A stretch of 64,000 nucleotides of DNA from Amycolatopsis sp. WQ 127309 (GTDB lineage Bacteria; Actinomycetota; Actinomycetes; Mycobacteriales; Pseudonocardiaceae): positions 558,001-622,000 of the forward strand of contig NZ_CP095481.1 in assembly GCF_023023025.1 (NCBI RefSeq), read 5' to 3'. Both the position numbers and the translations under genes were made by a program. Shown here piece after piece: positions 23,838 through 32,325 of the stretch (position 1 is its first letter; every line of letters begins with the position of its first letter). The notes under the pieces are model-generated. The model made no database searches. It was given only the letters and a program-made list of their open reading frames with translations, and was not told the DNA's origin.

Positions 23838-24865
23838 CCACCACCGGCTCCCTCCCGGTCACCGAGGACTTCGCCTGGCTCCGGGTCGAAGACGAGACGG
23901 CGCACGGCCGGGCCCGGCGCGCCGCCGCCACGCTCGCCGGCCAGCTCGGCTTCGGCGAGGTCCGGGTGGCCGAGATCGGGCTGGCCGTCACCGAGCTCGC
24001 GACGAACCTCACCAAGCACGCCGTCGAGGGCGTCGTGGTCATCCGGTCCGTCCGGGCCGTCTCCCAGGCCGCGGTCGAGGTCGTCGCGATCGACCGCGGC
24101 CCCGGCATGGCCGACGCCGTCGCCGCCGGCCAGGACGGCGAGTCCACCACCGGCACGCTCGGGGTCGGCATGGGTGCCGTGCGCCGGCTCGCCGACGTGG
24201 CCTCGGTGCTCTCCGAGCCCGGCCACGGCACCGTCGTCACCGCGCGGTTCCACCCCAAGCGCGGCCCGCTCGCCGAGATCCCCGAAACGGACACGGCTGG
24301 GATCACCCGGCCGATCGGCGGCGAAGAAGTCTGCGGCGACGCCTACGCTGTGCACCACGAGCCCGGCCGGCTCCGGCTGATGATGTGTGACGGATCGGGC
24401 CACGGCCCGCTGGCGGCCGCGGCGTCCCGCGCCGCCGCCGACGTTTTCCGCGAGCACGCGACCGAGCCGCCGGAGGCAGTGGTGAAGCACATCCACGAGG
24501 CCCTGCGCCGGACCCGCGGCGGCGCGGTCGCGGTGGCGGACGCCGACACCGCGGCCGGCACCGTCCGGTTCGCCGGCCTGGGCAACATCGCCGGCTGCGT
24601 CGTGGCCGGCGGGCGCAAGCAGGGCATGATCTCCGCACCCGGCGTCGCCGGGCACCAGGCCCGCACGATCCGTGCGTTCGACTACCCGCTGCCACCCGGC
24701 TCGACGGTGGTCCTGCACTCCGACGGCCTCACCGAGCGGTGGAGCGTCGACGGCCGCGAACGGCTGTTCGCCGCCACTCCCCTGGCGATCGCGGCCGCGC
24801 TGCTGCGGGACGCCGGGATCCGCCACGACGACGCCGGCGTGCTGGTCGGCAAGCCCCGCCCATGA
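23834..24865 (+). CDS. RsbT-like ATPase fused to an RsbX-type phosphatase
   Basis: The 343-residue product joins a GHKL ATPase (about 1-140, VTELATNLTKHA, DRGPGMAD, GTLGVGMGAVRRLAD) to a PP2C/SpoIIE-like domain (about 155-343, GGEEVCGDAYAVH, MMCDGSGHGPLAAAA, LHSDGLTERW). In the fused form the phosphatase part resembles RsbX, which resets the stressosome by dephosphorylating RsbS and RsbR. Such fusions are known in actinobacteria. ATG 23834 overlaps the rsbT stop, and its own stop overlaps the kinase start by 4 bp. Confidence 0.9.
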   Translation: MTTTGSLPVTEDFAWLRVEDETAHGRARRAAATLAGQLGFGEVRVAEIGLAVTELATNLTKHAVEGVVVIRSVRAVSQAAVEVVAIDRGPGMADAVAAGQDGESTTGTLGVGMGAVRRLADVASVLSEPGHGTVVTARFHPKRGPLAEIPETDTAGITRPIGGEEVCGDAYAVHHEPGRLRLMMCDGSGHGPLAAAASRAAADVFREHATEPPEAVVKHIHEALRRTRGGAVAVADADTAAGTVRFAGLGNIAGCVVAGGRKQGMISAPGVAGHQARTIRAFDYPLPPGSTVVLHSDGLTERWSVDGRERLFAATPLAIAAALLRDAGIRHDDAGVLVGKPRP

Positions 24866-26622
24866 CCACCCGGCAGCGCGACGAGCTGATCCGGTTGCCG
24901 GTCGGCGCGGAACCGGACGTCTTCACGATCCGCCGGTGCGGCCGCGAAGTGGCCGTCGCGGTGGGCCTGGAGAGCCAGGACCAGATCCGGGTCGCCACCG
25001 TGCTCAGCGACATCGGCCGTGACCTCGTCCACGCCGGGGCCACGGCCACCGTCCGGTTCCTGCTCAAGGAAGGGCCGCCCACGCTCGCCGTCGAGTTCAG
25101 CTGGCTCGGCGCCGAGGCCGGGGCGCTGCTCACGACGGGCCGGGACACCGCGGAGCGGCTGCTGGACGGCGTGCACGTGACCCACGAGGCCGGCCAGACC
25201 GTCGTCACGCTGCACAAGCTGCGCTCCCCCGCCGCACGGCCCCTCACCAACGCCGAGCTCGACCGGCTGCGCGGCATCCTGGCCCAGCGCGGGGTGAGCA
25301 CCCCGATGGACGAGCTGCGGGCGCAGAACCAGGAGCTGCTCGAAACGCTGGAAAGCCTCGAAGCGAAGGGCAAGGAGCTGACGCGGCTCAACGAAGAGCT
25401 CGAGGAGACCAACCACGGTGTCGTCGCCCTCTACAAGGAGCTTTCCGAGGAGCTCGAGGAAACGAACCGCGGGGTCGTCGCGCTCTACGCCGAGCTGAAC
25501 GAGAAGTCGAGCCAGCTCAAGGCGGCCAGCGAGGCGAAGACCCGGTTCTGGTCGAACATCAGCCACGAGCTGCGGGGGCCGATCAACTCCGTCATCGGCC
25601 TCGCGCGCCTGCTGACCGGCCCCGGTGCCGACCCGCTGACCGAGGAGCAACGCCATCAGGTGGGCCTGGTCGGCGACGCGGGCTCGACACTGCTTTCCCT
25701 GGTCAACGAGCTGCTCGACACCGCGAAGGCCGAGTCCGGCCGGCTGGTCGCGCAGCCGGCCCAGGTCGACCTGACCGCCGTCTGCCTCCAGCTGCGGGGC
25801 GCCCTGCGCTCGACGGTGCCCTCGCCTGAGGTCGAGCTGGTGATCGAGGAGCCCGACCCGGCACCGCCGGTGGTCACCGACGAGACGATGCTCGTCCGCA
25901 TCCTGCGCAACCTGCTGTCCAACAGCCTCAAGTTCACCGAAAGCGGCGAGGTCCGGCTGAGGATCGACGCCGACGACGAGGACGTCCGGTTCACCGTCTC
26001 CGACACCGGCATCGGCATCCCGGCGGACCAGCAGGACCGCGTGTTCGAGGAGTTCCACCAGGTCCACAGCGACCTGCAGGCCGCGTCCCCGGGCACCGGG
26101 CTCGGACTGCCGTACGCGCGCCGGCTCGCGGAGATCCTGGGCGGCGGCCTGACGCTGGACAGCGAGCACGGGCGGGGCACCACCGTCGTGCTCCTGCTGC
26201 CGCGTCCCGACCCGACCCGGACGTCCCCCGCCCGCGTCGACTCGCTGCTCATCGTGGACGACGACGCCGACTTCCGGGACCGGCTCGCCCGGCTGGTCCA
26301 CGGCGTCGCCGCCGGCGTCCGGCACGCCGCGGACGGGCGGGAGGCGATCGAGGCCCTCGACGGATACCGGCCGGACCTGATCTTCCTCGACCTGTTCATG
26401 CCCGGGATGAACGGCAAGGAGGTGCTCCAGGTGCTGCGGGAGAAACCCGGCTCACGGGACATCCCGGTCGTCGTGGTCACCTCGTCGCCGCCGGACGGGC
26501 TGGACCTGACCGGGGCCGGCCTCCGCGCGGGCCTGCTGCTCAAGTCGCAGGTCACGCAGGAAACCCTCAGGCTCGCCATCGGCGAAGCGTTCGCGGTCGT
26601 GGCGAGGACGGTGACCGGATGA
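24862..26622 (+). CDS. Hybrid histidine kinase with coiled coil and receiver
   Basis: The 586-residue protein has an N-terminal domain of about 145 residues (unrecognised sensor, perhaps another GHKL-like fold). A coiled coil follows (about 150-225) carrying two copies of ELEETNxGVVALYxEL. Next come HisKA with the phospho-His in FWSNISHELRGP (His235), HATPase_c (NLLSNSLKF, DTGIGIP, GTGLGLPYARRLAE) and a receiver (VDDDADF, phospho-Asp510 in FLDLFMPGMNG). The protein has no membrane segment, so it senses an internal signal, probably through the stressosome. It overlaps both neighbours by 4 bp. Confidence 0.93.
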   Translation: MTTRQRDELIRLPVGAEPDVFTIRRCGREVAVAVGLESQDQIRVATVLSDIGRDLVHAGATATVRFLLKEGPPTLAVEFSWLGAEAGALLTTGRDTAERLLDGVHVTHEAGQTVVTLHKLRSPAARPLTNAELDRLRGILAQRGVSTPMDELRAQNQELLETLESLEAKGKELTRLNEELEETNHGVVALYKELSEELEETNRGVVALYAELNEKSSQLKAASEAKTRFWSNISHELRGPINSVIGLARLLTGPGADPLTEEQRHQVGLVGDAGSTLLSLVNELLDTAKAESGRLVAQPAQVDLTAVCLQLRGALRSTVPSPEVELVIEEPDPAPPVVTDETMLVRILRNLLSNSLKFTESGEVRLRIDADDEDVRFTVSDTGIGIPADQQDRVFEEFHQVHSDLQAASPGTGLGLPYARRLAEILGGGLTLDSEHGRGTTVVLLLPRPDPTRTSPARVDSLLIVDDDADFRDRLARLVHGVAAGVRHAADGREAIEALDGYRPDLIFLDLFMPGMNGKEVLQVLREKPGSRDIPVVVVTSSPPDGLDLTGAGLRAGLLLKSQVTQETLRLAIGEAFAVVARTVTG

Positions 26623-28166
26623 ATTCCCCAGTCGAGCCCGGCCGGGCCAGCATCCTGGTCGTGGACGACCTCGAGGCCAGCCGGTACCTGACCAGCAGCT
26701 GGTTGCGCCGCAACGGCTACCGCGTGTCCGAGGCCCGCACCGGCCAGGAGGCCCTCACCGCCGTCGCGGAAGAGGAGCTGGACCTCGTCCTGCTGGACGT
26801 CCACCTGCCGGACATGAGCGGGTTCGAGGTCTGCGAGCGGGTCAAGGGTGATCCCCGCACGGCCGCGATGCCGGTCATCCACATCTCCGCGACGGCCATC
26901 GAGGTCGAGGACCGCACCGCCGGGCTCGACCGCGGCGCGGACGGCTACCTCGTCGAGCCCGTCGACCCGGGTGAGCTGGTGGCGACCGTGGAGGCCGCGC
27001 TGCGGTACTACCGGGCCCGCACCCGCGCCGAGCGGCTGGCGCTGCGGCTGGGCCTGCTGACCCGCGCCACCCTGGAGATGAACAGCGCCCGCACGTTCGA
27101 CGACGTCCTCGCCGCGGCCGCCACCGGGGCGGCGACGATCTTCGAGGGCCCGGCCTCGGTCGTCAGCGCGAGCCACCGCGGCCTGGTGCGCTCCGCCGCG
27201 ACCGACGCCGCCGCCGAGCCCCCGGTCGTCCGCGCGGACACCCTCCGCGCGCTGGAGCAGGTCACCGGGACGGTGGCCGCCGACGCTCCGGCGTCTTCGG
27301 TCTTCCCGGCCCCGGACGGGCTTTCGATGGTGGCCCTGGTCTACCCGAACCCGTCGCGGGTGCCCGTCGCGATCACCGTGGCGGCGTCGGGGATCCGGTC
27401 CGAGGACGACCGCAACCTGCTGCTGCAGCTGGGCCAGGCGACCGCCCTCGCGTGCGAGACGATGCGGACGTTCTCCGAAGAGCACCAGCTCGCGCTGACG
27501 CTGCAGCAGAGCCTGCTGCCCCGCGAGCTCCCGGCCCGGCCCGAGCTGGAGATGGCCGCGCGCTACGCCCCCGCGAGCGACAACGCGGAGATCGGCGGCG
27601 ACTTCTACGAGGTCTCCGACATCGACGGCCGCCTGCTGATCGCCGTCGGCGACGTCGTCGGGCACTCCATCGAGGCGGCCACGGTGATGGGCGAGGTCAG
27701 GCACGCCCTGCGCGCGTACGCGGTGGAGGGGCACGGGCCGGTCGAGATCCTGAACCTGCTGGACGCCATGCTGCGCCGCTACCACCCGCGCAGCCTCACC
27801 ACGCTCTGCCTGGTCGTGCTCGACCCCGCGTCGGGCGAGCTGGAGATCGCCAGCGCGGGCCACATCCCGCCGCTGCTGGCCGACGCGGCCGGGGCCCGGT
27901 ACGTCAAGATCGCGGGCCCCCTGCTCGGCATCGGCCTGCCCCGCCCGCCGGCGACGGCCCTGACCCTCGACCACGGCTCGCTGATGCTGCTGGTGACGGA
28001 CGGCCTGATCGAGCGCCGCGGCAGCGTCATCGACGACGGCATGGACCTCCTCCGCACGGCGGTCACCCACGACGCGGACCTGGAGACGCTGTGCGACACC
28101 CTGCTGGACCGCTTCGGCGAAGCCGCGGAGGACGACATCGCGCTGCTGGCCTTCCGGCGGCGGTGA
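26619..28166 (+). CDS. Receiver-GAF-PP2C phosphatase (SpoIIE/RsbU-like)
   Basis: The 515-residue product has a receiver (about 10-130, VVDDLEASRYL, Asp60 in LLDVHLPDMSG) and a GAF-like middle (about 145-285). The C-terminal PP2C domain (about 300-513) has EIGGDFYEV, AVGDVVGHSIEAA and LLVTDGLIERRG, with the metal-binding Asp residues in place. It probably dephosphorylates a STAS anti-anti-sigma protein such as the one at 29287 or 293, thereby activating a stress sigma factor. Its receiver is the natural target for the kinase encoded just upstream. It ends the stressosome operon, 4 bp from the convergent next gene. Confidence 0.92.
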   Translation: MNSPVEPGRASILVVDDLEASRYLTSSWLRRNGYRVSEARTGQEALTAVAEEELDLVLLDVHLPDMSGFEVCERVKGDPRTAAMPVIHISATAIEVEDRTAGLDRGADGYLVEPVDPGELVATVEAALRYYRARTRAERLALRLGLLTRATLEMNSARTFDDVLAAAATGAATIFEGPASVVSASHRGLVRSAATDAAAEPPVVRADTLRALEQVTGTVAADAPASSVFPAPDGLSMVALVYPNPSRVPVAITVAASGIRSEDDRNLLLQLGQATALACETMRTFSEEHQLALTLQQSLLPRELPARPELEMAARYAPASDNAEIGGDFYEVSDIDGRLLIAVGDVVGHSIEAATVMGEVRHALRAYAVEGHGPVEILNLLDAMLRRYHPRSLTTLCLVVLDPASGELEIASAGHIPPLLADAAGARYVKIAGPLLGIGLPRPPATALTLDHGSLMLLVTDGLIERRGSVIDDGMDLLRTAVTHDADLETLCDTLLDRFGEAAEDDIALLAFRRR

Positions 28167-28170
28167 GGGG

Positions 28171-29121
28171 TCAGGCGCTCGCGGTGTAGCGGTGCGCGTT
28201 CTCCGCCTTCGCCGCCGCCGCACCCAGGTGGACGACCACCCGGCACTGCGGATCGCCCACCGCGATGCGTTCCTCCAGCGTCACCGCCGACTCGCCGACG
28301 TTGCGGGCCGCGATGCCGCCGAACACCGATGACGTCATGCGGCACAACGACGGCGACTGGCGCACCGCGGCGCCGAACGGGCAGTCGGAGTTGACGAACA
28401 CCAGGCGGTCGCCGGTGATCTCGACGGCGTGGAACGTGCCGCCGATCGCCGCCTTCAGCCGGACCAGGCACTCGGCGATCTGCTCGGGCGCCAGCTGGGC
28501 CGCCTGCGTGGCGATGGCGTCGCGGTACTCCTGCTCCATCTGGCCGCCGATGTCGGCCGCGACCTGGGCGATCGCGCGCTGCGCGGCTTCCGGGCCCTGC
28601 TGCTGCTCGACGGCCGTCGACAGCTGGACGACCAGCGCGCGCAGGAAGCTTTCGCGGCCGAACCCGCCCTCGGGGCGGGCCTCGGACATGGCGGGCAGCG
28701 GGCTGACGCGGCGTGCGGGCAGGTCGAGCGTCAGCTCCACCGGCCGGACCACGGGCAGCACCGAGCGCACGAACTTCCCGCCGGCGCGCTTCGCGGCCAC
28801 CGCGAGCTCGGAGGAGAACTGCGACACGAGCCACAGGCCGCGCCCACGGTACTGCTCCGCCGTCGGCGCCTCCCGCGGCAGCGTGAACGCCTCGCCCATG
28901 TCGTGCACTTCGAGCACCGGCCGGACCTCGGTCCACTGGAGCGACACCCAGATGTCGCCGCGGCCGTGGTCGTAGGCGTTGGCGAGCAGTTCCGCCACGA
29001 TCAACGCGGCGTCGTCGATCTGCTCGGCCTGGTCCACGGCGTGGCGGCCGAGGTAGCCGGTGATCTCGCGGCGCAGCAGCGACGCGGAGGCGCGGTCCTG
29101 CCGGTCAAGGAACCAATCCAC
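28171..29121 (-). CDS. GHKL ATPase fused to a methanogen-output-domain-1-like sensor
   Basis: The 316-residue protein starts with an anti-sigma-type GHKL domain (about 1-120, LIVAELLANAYDHGRGD, GRGLWLVSQF). It continues with a domain resembling metOD1 (about 150-305). That part contains two Cys, NSDCPFG and PSLCRM, and the conserved block VFGGIAARN, which may bind metal or a ligand. The combination suggests an anti-sigma switch protein sensitive to redox or ligand. It is convergent with the stressosome operon and divergent from a STAS gene that may be its partner. No membrane segment is present. Confidence 0.8.
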   Translation of the reverse strand: MDWFLDRQDRASASLLRREITGYLGRHAVDQAEQIDDAALIVAELLANAYDHGRGDIWVSLQWTEVRPVLEVHDMGEAFTLPREAPTAEQYRGRGLWLVSQFSSELAVAAKRAGGKFVRSVLPVVRPVELTLDLPARRVSPLPAMSEARPEGGFGRESFLRALVVQLSTAVEQQQGPEAAQRAIAQVAADIGGQMEQEYRDAIATQAAQLAPEQIAECLVRLKAAIGGTFHAVEITGDRLVFVNSDCPFGAAVRQSPSLCRMTSSVFGGIAARNVGESAVTLEERIAVGDPQCRVVVHLGAAAAKAENAHRYTASA

Positions 29122-29286
29122 GCCAGGACCTCCTCAGTCGCCGCCTCCACACGGTACGCGGCTTCGCGGCCTCCGGAGCGGCGCCGCCGACGGCCCCGGC
29201 TGCTACGGTCGTGTCAATACGGTTGAGACCCCAGCCGTGGTTCCGTCATGCGTGGTCCCGCGCTGACCCCTCGGAGGAGTCCACCC

Positions 29287-29649
29287 GTGATCGAAGGCCC
29301 GCCAGCCCGCGTCAACTTCGCGCTCGAGCTGACGTCCACCGGCGCCGCGACAGTGCTGAAGGCGGCCGGCGAGATCGACGCGTCCGTTTCCGGCGAGCTG
29401 CGCGACCGCCTGGCGACGGCGATCGAGTCCGGGACCCCGGTGATCGCCGACCTGACCGACGTGACGTTCTGCGACTCCACCGGGCTGACGGCCCTGATCC
29501 ACGCCCACCGAGCCGCCGACGCGGCCGGCACGAGGTTCGTCCTCGTCACCCGCCAGCGCGCGGTGCTGAGGCCGATCTCGCTGCTGGGGCTGGCCGACAT
29601 GCTGGAGATCCACCCGGACGTCGAAGCCGCCCGAGCGGCCGTCGGCTGA
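29287..29649 (+). CDS. STAS-domain anti-sigma-factor antagonist
   Basis: From GTG 29287 (with GGAGGAG about 9 nt upstream) the product is 120 residues and is one STAS domain. The phosphorylation site lies in DVTFCDSTGLTALIHA (Ser64). It is divergent from the metOD1-like GHKL protein and near the PP2C gene, so these are candidates for kinase, antagonist and phosphatase of one partner-switch. The longer ATG reading at 29248 adds 13 residues without domain content. Confidence 0.87.
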   Translation: MIEGPPARVNFALELTSTGAATVLKAAGEIDASVSGELRDRLATAIESGTPVIADLTDVTFCDSTGLTALIHAHRAADAAGTRFVLVTRQRAVLRPISLLGLADMLEIHPDVEAARAAVG

Positions 29650-29727
29650 GCGTCACCGGCGCTGCTGCTTCCGGGTGAACCCGCGGTCACCCGGTTACGC
29701 CTTCGGCGACGACGACGCCTTCCCTCG

Positions 29728-30093
29728 GTGGACGCAGAAGACGAAGACGCCGGTTCGAGCTCGAAAGCCCCCGTCGTCCGGCACGCCGTGGTGTGGCTCG
29801 GCGGCGTGGTCGCCATCGTGCAGGCGACCGTGTTCACCCTTCCCGTCGCCATCGCTTCCTGGAAACAGGAGCCCTGGGTGCAGCATCTGGTCACGGACCA
29901 CTTCCCCGCCATCGTGGGGCTCCCGTCGGCGGCACTGGCCTCGTTCTTGATCATCGCGGCGTTCGAGGCGCGGTTCGACAAGATCAAGATGAAGGTCGGG
30001 CAGCTCGTGGAGTTCAGTGGCGCGTCCGGCCCGATCGTGCTGTGGGTGCTGTGCTTCTGCGCGATGGCGGCCGGGATCAAGCTCGTCTGGTGA
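29728..30093 (+). CDS. Small three-TM membrane protein, function unknown
   Basis: The 121-residue product has a short acidic N-terminus (MDAEDEDAGSSS) and three hydrophobic segments (about 22-43, 60-80, 97-119). An amphipathic stretch, EARFDKIKMKVGQLVEF, lies between the last two. No family is recognised. The start GTG 29728 lacks a strong ribosome site but leaves a complete first membrane segment. Its reading frame has clear high-GC third positions, and a strong bidirectional hairpin follows. Confidence 0.6.
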   Translation: MDAEDEDAGSSSKAPVVRHAVVWLGGVVAIVQATVFTLPVAIASWKQEPWVQHLVTDHFPAIVGLPSAALASFLIIAAFEARFDKIKMKVGQLVEFSGASGPIVLWVLCFCAMAAGIKLVW

Positions 30094-30154
30094 AGTGCCG
30101 GTCCGCGGCCGCGTCGCTGAAACGTAGCCCCGAGCGGCCGTCGGCTGGGCGGGG

Positions 30155-30202
30155 TGACCCCAGGCCGCGCCGCCGGGGGACACGGCGCGGCCCGCGGGGT
30201 CA
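30155..30202. terminator. Large bidirectional terminator hairpin
   Basis: Nested arms TGACCCC (30155-30161) with GGGGTCA (30196-30202) and GGCCGCGCCG (30163-30172) with CGGCGCGGCC (30183-30192) form one long stem. It separates two convergent small membrane-protein genes and reaches the stop codon of the second. Confidence 0.85.
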
Positions 30203-30697
30203 GCGGACGGCTTTCCTCGCGTTGATGTAGGCGCTCGACGGGGCCAGGAACGAGAACACCACGCCGACCACCGCGGCGAGGACGCTCACGTACGTGACCC
30301 ACGTGCTCTGGCCGACCAGGACCGACAGGACCTGGAGCACCGTGATCACCGTCAGCACGATGCGGGCCCAGTTGCGGCCGGCGCGGAGCTTGAAGGCGAA
30401 CAGCAGGTACAGCAGCGCGATCACGACCGCGATCACCACCGCCACGACGAGGCCGATGGTGACCGCCTGGTCGATCTGGGCCTCGGTCAGGCCGGTGCCG
30501 TTCTGCCTGCTGGCGTCGCGGGTGGCGGTGGTCAGTGCGTCTCTGTTGCCGAAGACCAGGATGCCGCCGATCAGGCTGACCACAGTGGAGGCGATGAACG
30601 CCCAGAACGAGGCCTCGATGGTGCTCGGCCGGGCCGGGGCGGCGGCGCTCGAAGCGGATGGGTCGGACGAAGCCGGATAACTCGGGTATTCGCTCAT
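30200..30697 (-). CDS. Four-TM small membrane protein
   Basis: The 165-residue product has a Ser/Pro/Tyr-rich cytoplasmic tail (MSEYPSYPASSD) followed by four membrane helices: FWAFIASTVVSLIGGILVF, a Val/Ile-rich second helix, IVLTVITVLQVLSVLV and YVSVLAAVVGVVFSFLA. The ...FKLRAGRNWARIVLT loop occurs in many actinobacterial DUF-type membrane proteins of unknown function. ATG 30697 was chosen because the 39 residues before it lack protein-like character. No operon partner is evident. Confidence 0.7.
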   Translation of the reverse strand: MSEYPSYPASSDPSASSAAAPARPSTIEASFWAFIASTVVSLIGGILVFGNRDALTTATRDASRQNGTGLTEAQIDQAVTIGLVVAVVIAVVIALLYLLFAFKLRAGRNWARIVLTVITVLQVLSVLVGQSTWVTYVSVLAAVVGVVFSFLAPSSAYINARKAVR

Positions 30698-30830
30698 GGG
30701 ATCAATTTGGCACGGCCGTTTGGCCCTCGCTGGCTGAATGCGAAAGGCCGACTCGACCGGCGCAACCGGGCCCCGGAAAGCGACGGCGGCGACACGGGCC
30801 GCTACGAATTCCACGGTCCGGAACCGGGCG

Positions 30831-31415
30831 TCAGCTCCAGTGGCCGCGGTGCACGACGTCGGCCGGCGGCTTCCGGCGCCGCTTGAACCGCTCCCGGTCG
30901 ACCGGGACGGTCTCCGCCGGGTACCCGATGGCGATGGCGCCGATCGGCTCCTGGTCGTCCGGTACGCCGTACAGCGCGCGGAACGGGGCCACCTGCTCGG
31001 GGACGATCCCGAAGTACAGCGCGCCCAGGCCCTCGTCGACGGCGGTCTGCAGGATCAGCAGCGCCGCCATCCCGGTGTCGATGTGCCAGAACGGCACCGG
31101 CCAGCGCGACTCGTCGCGGTCGGTCCAGCCCTTGTCCGGTTCGGCGTAGCGGTCCAGGTACACCCGCTTGCACGACAGCGGCACGATCACCAGCGGCGCG
31201 GTGCGCACCGAGTCCTGGACGGCGTCCAGGCCCACCGTCCAGAAGCGCTCGAGCGCGTCGCCTTCGAGGACCAGGAACGCCTGTCCCTGCGAGAACCCGG
31301 CGGACGGACCGCGCGTGGCGTTGTCGAGGACGCGCTCCAGGCTCCCGGCGGGCACCGGCTCCGGGCCGAACTCCCGGACCATGCGCCGACGCCGTACCAC
31401 GTCTTGGAAATCCAT
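30831..31415 (-). CDS. Nitroreductase-family FMN oxidoreductase
   Basis: The 194-residue protein starts MDFQDVVRRRRMVREF, the Arg-rich FMN-binding opening of the nitroreductase family. It has ATRGPSAGFSQGQAFLVLE and a DEGLGALYFGIVPE segment that completes the flavin site. Family members reduce nitroaromatics, quinones or other acceptors with NAD(P)H, and some act as F420 enzymes. The size is typical. It is monocistronic as far as can be seen, and the substrate is unknown. Confidence 0.87.
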   Translation of the reverse strand: MDFQDVVRRRRMVREFGPEPVPAGSLERVLDNATRGPSAGFSQGQAFLVLEGDALERFWTVGLDAVQDSVRTAPLVIVPLSCKRVYLDRYAEPDKGWTDRDESRWPVPFWHIDTGMAALLILQTAVDEGLGALYFGIVPEQVAPFRALYGVPDDQEPIGAIAIGYPAETVPVDRERFKRRRKPPADVVHRGHWS

Positions 31416-31539
31416 GGTCGCGACTCTAGCGAACCCGTTCGGAGAGGGCCGCTTTATTGGTCCAGACCAGGATGCGGCATCCTCGGTCAGAGGCGCCGGC
31501 GGCCGCCGGTGTCGAAGTCATCGATCTGCGAGGAGGATC

Positions 31540-32280
31540 GTGCACGACGCGAACAGACCGGTGAACACCCCCTGGCTGGTGGCCGGCGGGGTCTCCTTCA
31601 CCTCCCGGCTGATCGTCGGGATCGAGCAGTACGCCGACCCCCGGCTCGTCGCCGACGTCCTGGCCGCCGGCGGCTGCGACGTCTTCATCACCACCTACGA
31701 CCCCACCGGTGACCGGGCGAGCCTGCTGCTCTCGGACCTCGACGAGGCGATGGACCTCACCCGGTACGGCTGGATCGGGACGACCTCGTTCGCCTACTCC
31801 GCCGCGGAAGCGGTGGACACCGCGAAGAAACTGCGTGACGCGTTCGGCATCGCGGTGATCAAGCTGGACGTCCGCACGCCGGACAACCTGCCCGACGGCG
31901 AACCCACCGTCGCCGCGGCGAAAACCCTGATCGCCGACGGGTTTTCGGTGCTGCCGTTCATCCGGCCCGACGCCGATCTGGCGAAGCGGCTGGTCGACCT
32001 CGGCGCCGTGGCGCTGCGCGTGATGGCGTCACCGGTGGCGAGCGCGCGGGGCGTCCTCGACCCGGACGCCGTGCGAGCGGTGATCGAATCCGTCGACGTC
32101 CCGGTCGTCGCCGAGGGCGGGCTCGGTACGCCCGAACAGGTTTCGGAAGCGCTGGCGCTCGGGGCGGACGCGGTGCTCGTCAACACCGCGATCGCGACCG
32201 CGCGGGACAGCCCCGCCACCGCGGCGGCCATGCGACGCGCCGTCGACGCCGCGCTGCTGACCGAACCGGCCGGCACCTGA
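31540..32280 (+). CDS. Stand-alone ThiG-like (thiazole synthase fold) protein
   Basis: The 246-residue TIM-barrel aligns along its whole length with ThiG: SFTSRLIVGIEQY, the Schiff-base Lys in VIKLDVRTPDN (Lys108), VLPFIRPDADLAKRLVDLG, ASPVASARGVLDPD and ALGADAVLVNTAIATA. ThiG forms the thiamin thiazole from deoxyxylulose-5-phosphate and ThiS thiocarboxylate. No thiS, thiF, thiO or thiE is nearby, and the ThiG NTAG motif reads TTSF here, so it may not serve thiamin. BexX, a ThiG homologue that makes a 2-thiosugar in Amycolatopsis, is a precedent for another role. GTG 31540 has AGGAGG only 3 nt upstream; GTG 31561 is possible. Confidence 0.75.
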   Translation: MHDANRPVNTPWLVAGGVSFTSRLIVGIEQYADPRLVADVLAAGGCDVFITTYDPTGDRASLLLSDLDEAMDLTRYGWIGTTSFAYSAAEAVDTAKKLRDAFGIAVIKLDVRTPDNLPDGEPTVAAAKTLIADGFSVLPFIRPDADLAKRLVDLGAVALRVMASPVASARGVLDPDAVRAVIESVDVPVVAEGGLGTPEQVSEALALGADAVLVNTAIATARDSPATAAAMRRAVDAALLTEPAGT

Positions 32281-32325
32281 GTCCACACTGGACGGCGTCC
32301 CGCCAGGCGCTGTCCACTGTGGACT
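32280..32325. terminator. Bidirectional stem-loop between convergent genes
   Basis: AGTCCACACTGGAC (32280-32293) pairs with GTCCACTGTGGACT (32312-32325) with one mismatch around an 18-nt loop. It exactly fills the gap between the ThiG-like gene and the convergent membrane-protein gene. Confidence 0.8.

Noticed and set aside
25656..28223. 855-codon minus-strand frame
   Set aside because: It is the shadow of the hybrid kinase and receiver-PP2C genes.
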